NCBI GenBank assembly: GCA_937139335.1
Contig: CAKZPN010000036.1
Location: forward strand, 83,706 to 147,705
Reading direction: 5' to 3'
Source: an uncultured Roseicyclus sp.
GTDB taxonomy: Bacteria; Pseudomonadota; Alphaproteobacteria; Rhodobacterales; Rhodobacteraceae
DNA: 64,000 nucleotides
In this document: in pieces, positions 60,267 to 64,000 of the stretch
Layout: each line of letters starts with the position of its first letter
How positions within the stretch are numbered: position 1 is the stretch's first letter
Notes under the pieces: model-generated
What the model saw: the letters and a program-made list of their open reading frames with translations, nothing else
Told to the model about the DNA's origin: nothing
The model's database searches: none
Position numbers and translations under genes: made by a program

Positions 60267-60980
60267 ATGACAAGGCAAATGATGCACAATCAGGCACCCC
60301 CGCCCGGCCCCTGTGCGGCGCGCGAAACGGGCTTGCGCGCGCCCGCGCGGGCGGGTCTGATGGCGCTCATGGCGAGCTCGAGACCGCGCACGCGGATCCA
60401 GATGAAGAACCGCGAAACCATCCTCGACGCCGCGCTCGAGGTGTTTTCGCAGCACGGGTTTCGCGGCGCCACGCTCGACATGATCGCGGCCGAGGCCGGA
60501 CTGTCGAAGCCCAACCTGCTCTACTACTTTCCCTCGAAGGAGGCGATCCACGTCACCCTTCTGAGCCAGATGATGGACACCTGGCTCGACCCGCTGCGCG
60601 CGCTCGACGCAGGCGGCGACCCGGTCGAGGAGTTGCGCGCCTATGTCCGCCGCAAGCTGGAGATGAGCCGGGATTTTCCGCGGGAATCACGCCTCTTCGC
60701 CAACGAGATCGTGCAGGGCGCGCCGCGGATGCAAGACGCGCTGGCGACCGACCTGAAGACGCTGGTGGACGAGAAGGCCGCCATCATCCGCGGCTGGGCC
60801 GAGGCGGGCCGGATCGCCGCCGTCGACCCGCACCACCTGATCTTCTCGATCTGGGCGCTGACCCAGCATTACGCCGATTTCGACGTCCAGGTCCGCGCGG
60901 TGCTGGGTGAGGGTCGCGACCCGATCCCCGAGGCCGAGAGCTTCCTCGACACGCTCTTCGCGCGCCTGCTCGCGCCCTGA
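60267..60980 (+). CDS. rutR: RutR-like TetR-family pyrimidine regulator
   Basis: 237 residues. The N-terminal TetR HTH is ILDAALEVFSQHGFRGATLDMIAAEAGLSKPNLLYYFPSKEAIHV. The C-terminal domain closely follows RutR: RRKLEMSRDFPRESRLFANEIVQGAP, DLKTLVDEKAAIIRGWAEAG, DPHHLIFSIWALTQHYADF. RutR binds uracil and releases DNA. The start at MTRQMMHNQ has a GAGGGG site at good spacing; an earlier ATG at 60210 gives a less likely extension. Activation of the adjacent catabolic genes by uracil is inferred. Confidence 0.92.
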   Translation: MTRQMMHNQAPPPGPCAARETGLRAPARAGLMALMASSRPRTRIQMKNRETILDAALEVFSQHGFRGATLDMIAAEAGLSKPNLLYYFPSKEAIHVTLLSQMMDTWLDPLRALDAGGDPVEELRAYVRRKLEMSRDFPRESRLFANEIVQGAPRMQDALATDLKTLVDEKAAIIRGWAEAGRIAAVDPHHLIFSIWALTQHYADFDVQVRAVLGEGRDPIPEAESFLDTLFARLLAP

Positions 60981-60981
60981 T

Positions 60982-61010
60982 CTTCTCTGTTTCTCAAATA
61001 TCCTCGGGGG
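60982..61010. repeat. Dispersed intergenic motif, copy 2
   Basis: CTTCTCTGTTTC, then TCAAATATCC and a TCGGGGG run, begins one base after the rutR stop. It repeats the element at 13336-13364, which also follows a stop codon on the plus strand. Confidence 0.6.
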
Positions 61011-61013
61011 AGC

Positions 61014-61038
61014 GCGAGGGGGCAGACAGCCCCCTCGC
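61014..61038. terminator. Hairpin between rutR and preA
   Basis: GCGAGGGGG-CAGACAG-CCCCCTCGC is a perfect 9-bp stem between two converging genes (rutR stop 60980, preA stop 61070). No U-run follows, so Rho-independent termination is only probable. Confidence 0.5.
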
Positions 61039-61069
61039 ACGGGTCGACGCGCGAAGCGCGGCGAAGCCC

Positions 61070-62374
61070 CTACTCTGCCGCTTCGCGGGCGCTCGGATTG
61101 TTCGGATGCGCGGTCCAGTTCGCGTAATCGTCCGAGACCGGGCGCCCCGTGCGCGGGTCGACCGTGCCTGCCGGCATCCGCTCCATCGTGATGCAATCCT
61201 CCACCGGGCAGACGTTCACGCAAAGGTTGCAGGCCACGCATTCGTCGTCCTGCACCTCGAACACGCGGCCCGGTGACATCGAGATCGCCTGGTGCGAAGT
61301 GTCCTCGCAGGCGGCAAAGCAGCGGCCGCACTTGATGCAGGCGTCCTGGTCGATGCGGGCCTTGGTGACGTAGTTGAGGTTCAGATACTGCCAGTCGGTC
61401 ACGTTGGGCACCGCGCGGCCGATCAGGTCAGACAGGCTCATCCCGTGCTGGTCGAGGTATTGCGACAAGCCAGATTTCATCTCTTCCACGATCTTGAAGC
61501 CGTAGGTCATCGCCGCCGTGCAGACCTGCACGTTGCCCGCGCCCAAGGCCAGGAACTCCGCCGCGTCGCGCCAGGTGGTGACGCCGCCGATGCCCGAGAT
61601 CGGCAGGCCGCGGGTTTCCGCATCGCGCGCGATCTCGGCCACCATGTTCAGCGCGATGGGCTTCACCGCCGGGCCGCAATAGCCGCCGTGCGACCCCTTG
61701 CCGTCGATCGAGGGCTCGGGGCTGAACGTGTCGAGGTTCACGCCGGTGATGGAGGAAATCGTGTTGATCAGGCTGACCGCATCAGCCCCGCCCGCCTTGG
61801 CCGCGCGCGCGGGGTAGCGGATGTCGGTAATATTGGGCGTCAGCTTCACGATCACCGGCATCCGGGTGTTTTGCTTGCACCAACGCGCGACCATCTCGAT
61901 GTATTCGGGCACCTGCCCGACAGCTGAGCCCATGCCGCGTTCCGACATGCCATGCGGGCAGCCGAAGTTCAGCTCGATCCCGTCCGCGCCGGTTTCCTCG
62001 ACCAGCGGCAGGATCGCCTTCCACGCCGCTTCCTCGCAGGGCACCATGATCGAGACGACCATGGCCCGGTCGGGCCAGTCGCGCTTCACCTGCTTGATCT
62101 CGCGCAGGTTCACCTCCAGCGGGCGGTCGGTGATCAGCTCGATGTTGTTGAGGCCGAGCAGCCGCCGGTCGGCGCCCCAGATCGCACCGTAGCGCGGGCC
62201 GTTCACGTTCACGATCGGCGGACCGGCCTCGCCTAGCGTCTTCCACACCACCCCGCCCCAGCCGGCCTTGAAGGCGCGCTCGACGTTGTAGGCCTTGTCC
62301 GTCGGCGGCGCCGAAGCGAGCCAGAACGGGTTCGGGGACTTGATGCCGACAAAATCGGCAGAAAGATCGGCCAT
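61070..62374 (-). CDS. preA: Dihydropyrimidine dehydrogenase subunit PreA
   Basis: 434 residues. The N-terminal FMN-binding dihydroorotate dehydrogenase-like barrel reads SADFVGIKSPNPFWLASAPPTDKAYNVERAFKAGWGGVVWKT, with the substrate Cys in LNFGCPHGMSERGMGSAVGQ and later SGIGGVTTW. The C-terminus carries two [4Fe-4S] motifs: CIKCGRCFAAC and CVACNLCVNVC. With PreT it reduces uracil and thymine using NAD(P)H, the first step of the pathway. Confidence 0.96.
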   Translation of the reverse strand: MADLSADFVGIKSPNPFWLASAPPTDKAYNVERAFKAGWGGVVWKTLGEAGPPIVNVNGPRYGAIWGADRRLLGLNNIELITDRPLEVNLREIKQVKRDWPDRAMVVSIMVPCEEAAWKAILPLVEETGADGIELNFGCPHGMSERGMGSAVGQVPEYIEMVARWCKQNTRMPVIVKLTPNITDIRYPARAAKAGGADAVSLINTISSITGVNLDTFSPEPSIDGKGSHGGYCGPAVKPIALNMVAEIARDAETRGLPISGIGGVTTWRDAAEFLALGAGNVQVCTAAMTYGFKIVEEMKSGLSQYLDQHGMSLSDLIGRAVPNVTDWQYLNLNYVTKARIDQDACIKCGRCFAACEDTSHQAISMSPGRVFEVQDDECVACNLCVNVCPVEDCITMERMPAGTVDPRTGRPVSDDYANWTAHPNNPSAREAAE

Positions 62375-62397
62375 GGCGCGTCTCCTCGCGTCGGGTC

Positions 62398-62925
62398 TCA
62401 GGTCATGAGCGTCGCCGGATCGACCCCTGCCTCCGTCAGGCGGGCGGTCGCGGCGGCGCGGGTGTCTTCGTCGAAGTCGTCAGGGTGGCTCAGCACGATC
62501 GCCTCGGCGGTGTAGCCGGGCAGCGAGCGCGCCATCAGCTCATCGAAGCGCTCGGAGGGGCCGGGCTTGGCCACGATCTTGCCAATGGCGCGCGCCTCGC
62601 CGACCTTCTGGATGTCGCGGCGCAGGTAGCTGAGGCGGATGGTCTTGCCCGCCGCCTCGCGCTTGATCTGCTCGACGGCGTGGATCATCTGCCACACGGC
62701 GTTTTCGACCGAGCCTTCCTCGCCGTCGGACTGCACGGCGGCAGGCCGACGAAAGGCGGCGTCGCGAACGGGCTCGACGCCAAGGCGTTCGGCATTCGCC
62801 ATCAGGTTGCGAAGGCCATCGGCATCGGTCATCTCGGCCACGCGGGCGAGGGCCGCGGCGTTGCGGCTTTCGATCTGGGCTTCGGTCTGGGCGGGGGCGG
62901 GTTTTTTGGGTTTGTTTTTGCTCAT
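62398..62925 (-). CDS. 175-residue protein between preT and preA, function unknown
   Basis: A soluble, mostly helical protein. It starts with a Lys/Pro tail (MSKNKPKKPAPAQTEAQIE) and contains NAAALARVAEMTDADGLRNLMANAERLGVEPVRDAAFRR, later ENAVWQMIHAVEQIKRE, and SERFDELMARSLPGYTAEAIVL. I do not recognise a family. It starts four bases before the stop of preT and ends 23 bases before preA, so it is inside the dehydrogenase operon. Confidence 0.82.
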   Translation of the reverse strand: MSKNKPKKPAPAQTEAQIESRNAAALARVAEMTDADGLRNLMANAERLGVEPVRDAAFRRPAAVQSDGEEGSVENAVWQMIHAVEQIKREAAGKTIRLSYLRRDIQKVGEARAIGKIVAKPGPSERFDELMARSLPGYTAEAIVLSHPDDFDEDTRAAATARLTEAGVDPATLMT

Positions 62926-64000
62926 GGGACACCTTGGGTGAGGACCGCGTGGATGTCCATGGCGGCATCGCGGCCCTCGGCCACCGCCGTCACCGTCAGG
63001 TCCTCGCCGCCCGATGCGCAATCTCCGCCGGCCCAGACACCGGGGACCGAGGCGCGGCCCGCCCCGGTGACGGCGATCTTGCCGCCGGTGATCTCCAGCG
63101 TGCCGGGCGCGCCGTCGAGAGTCTGGCCGATGGCCTTCAGAACCTGGTCGGCGGGGATCTCGAAGACCTCGCCGGTGCCGATCAGCGCGGCGCCCTCGCT
63201 GCGGGTGTATTCCAAGCGCAGGCCCGTCACCGCGCCGTTGCCCAGCACCGCCACCGGCATCGCGTTGAAGACGAAGCGCACGCCCCTGGAGGCCGCCAGG
63301 TCCTGCTCGTAGCGGCTGGCGGGCATCGCCTCGCGGCCGCGGCGGTAGACCAGTGTGACGTTTTCCGCCCCTAGGAGCTTCGACTGCACGGCGGCGTCGA
63401 TCGCGGTCATGCCGCCGCCGATGACCACGACGTTGCGCCCGACCGGCAGCGCGGCAAGGTCGCCCGCCTGCCGCAGGTCCGAGATGAAGCCGACCGCGTC
63501 CAGCACACCCGCGCGATCCTCGCCCTCGGCCCGCAGCGCGTTGACGCCGGCCAGCCCCATGCCGAGAAAGACGGCGTCGTATTCGCCGCGCAGGCTCTCC
63601 AGTGTCAGGTCGCGGCCCAGCGCGCGGCCGGTGTGCAGCGTGATGCCCCCGATCTGCAGCAGCCAGTCGACCTCGGCCCCGGCGAAGCCGCCCACCGTCT
63701 TGTAATAGGCAATTCCGTATTCATTGAGCCCGCCGCCCTTGGGCCGCGCGTCGAACAGCGCCACGTCATGGCCCAGCATCGCGAGCCGGTGCGCGCAGGA
63801 CAGGCCTGCGGGCCCCGCCCCCACCACCGCCACGCGCTTGCCGGTGGGTGCCGCGCGGGTAAACGGATGCACGCCCGCGGCCATGACCCGGTCCGTGGCA
63901 TAGCGTTGCAGGCGCCCGATCTCGACCGGCTTGCCCTCGGCCAACTCGCGCACGCAGACCTCCTCGCAGAGCGTCTCGGTCGGGCAGACCCGGGCGCACA
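62922..64000 (-). CDS. preT: Dihydropyrimidine dehydrogenase subunit PreT (C-terminal part, runs off window)
   Basis: The first codons lie beyond base 64000; about 358 residues are visible. The fragment begins in an Fe-S cysteine segment ARVCPTETLCEEVCV, then an FAD Rossmann motif AVVGAGPAGLSCAHRLAMLGHDVALFDA, and a NAD(P)H site VVIGGGMTAIDAAVQSKLLGAENVTLVYRRG. GVWAGGDCASGGEDLTVTAVAEGRDAAMDIH is the FAD-binding end. It is the electron-accepting subunit that feeds PreA. Related glutamate synthase small subunits share this fold, but the context is decisive. Confidence 0.93.
   Translation of the reverse strand, partial: CARVCPTETLCEEVCVRELAEGKPVEIGRLQRYATDRVMAAGVHPFTRAAPTGKRVAVVGAGPAGLSCAHRLAMLGHDVALFDARPKGGGLNEYGIAYYKTVGGFAGAEVDWLLQIGGITLHTGRALGRDLTLESLRGEYDAVFLGMGLAGVNALRAEGEDRAGVLDAVGFISDLRQAGDLAALPVGRNVVVIGGGMTAIDAAVQSKLLGAENVTLVYRRGREAMPASRYEQDLAASRGVRFVFNAMPVAVLGNGAVTGLRLEYTRSEGAALIGTGEVFEIPADQVLKAIGQTLDGAPGTLEITGGKIAVTGAGRASVPGVWAGGDCASGGEDLTVTAVAEGRDAAMDIHAVLTQGVP

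Noticed and set aside
1..64000. Prophage, integrative element or CRISPR
   Set aside because: No integrase, transposase, phage structural gene, direct-repeat array or compositional island was found; the gene content is housekeeping and metabolic.

Overview
The window is high-GC, densely coded chromosomal DNA with about 75 genes. Everything points to an alphaproteobacterium of the Rhodobacteraceae (Roseobacter/Rhodobacter relatives). The evidence is GatB, FolE2 and a RutR-like regulator of the expected type, a SAM-II riboswitch in front of metZ (a riboswitch class typical of Alphaproteobacteria), many small conserved proteins of this family, DUF2927 and DUF6778 lipoproteins, a Hint-domain protein, and a recurring intergenic motif of the CTTCTCTGTTTC..AAATATCC type. 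I see no rRNA, tRNA, CRISPR array, insertion sequence, phage or plasmid gene. No gene-free stretch exceeds 300 bases; the largest gaps (35191-35486 and 36333-36626) are promoter regions.

Layout. 1-20 kb: start of malate synthase G (glcB), a degenerate Hint-domain protein, a DUF2256 protein paired with a photolyase/cryptochrome, pepN, an acyltransferase, tandem SLT-fold secreted proteins, gatB, BolA and J-domain genes, an HI0933-type flavoprotein, TrkH, two small TDxD-repeat proteins, folE2. 18-20.7 kb: a metZ-GNAT-glutamine amidotransferase operon under a SAM-II riboswitch. 21.8-27.5 kb: a six-gene operon of a 29-residue membrane peptide, XpaC, TelA, a DUF2927 lipoprotein, an SPFH protein with a GYF_2 domain, and a zinc-ribbon membrane protein. 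This is the best candidate in the window for a poorly described system, probably a membrane-stress platform. 28-33.5 kb: sugar kinase and D-aminoacyl-tRNA deacylase, then the Anbu (ancestral proteasome-like) operon with ATP-grasp, alpha-E and transglutaminase partners. 33.5-45 kb: flavin monooxygenase, dksA, a MoxR/VWA pair separated by a second DUF2927 lipoprotein, DedA, OsmC, M48 protease, a PIN protein coupled to an rRNA methyltransferase, and an HpcH/HpaI aldolase.

45-51 kb: a signalling operon encoding a single-domain response regulator, a two-helix membrane protein, an 894-residue histidine kinase fused to a sodium:solute symporter domain (CbrA/CrbS type) and a FliM/FliN-like protein. 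Beside it, transcribed separately, is a short-chain acyl-CoA regulator of the RamB/ScfR type. Acetate or propionate metabolism is the likely theme, but this is inference.

51.6-64 kb: a complete reductive pyrimidine degradation locus. PreT and PreA (dihydropyrimidine dehydrogenase), dihydropyrimidinase, beta-ureidopropionase and an omega-aminotransferase would convert uracil or thymine to beta-alanine or beta-aminoisobutyrate and then to semialdehydes. An NMT1-type ABC importer is encoded in the same operon. A RutR-like regulator is divergent, with a perfect 16-bp TTGACCAATTGGTCAA operator between the two transcription units. Two uncharacterised proteins sit inside this locus: a 175-residue protein between preT and preA, and an 85-residue lipoprotein between the last two hydrolases.
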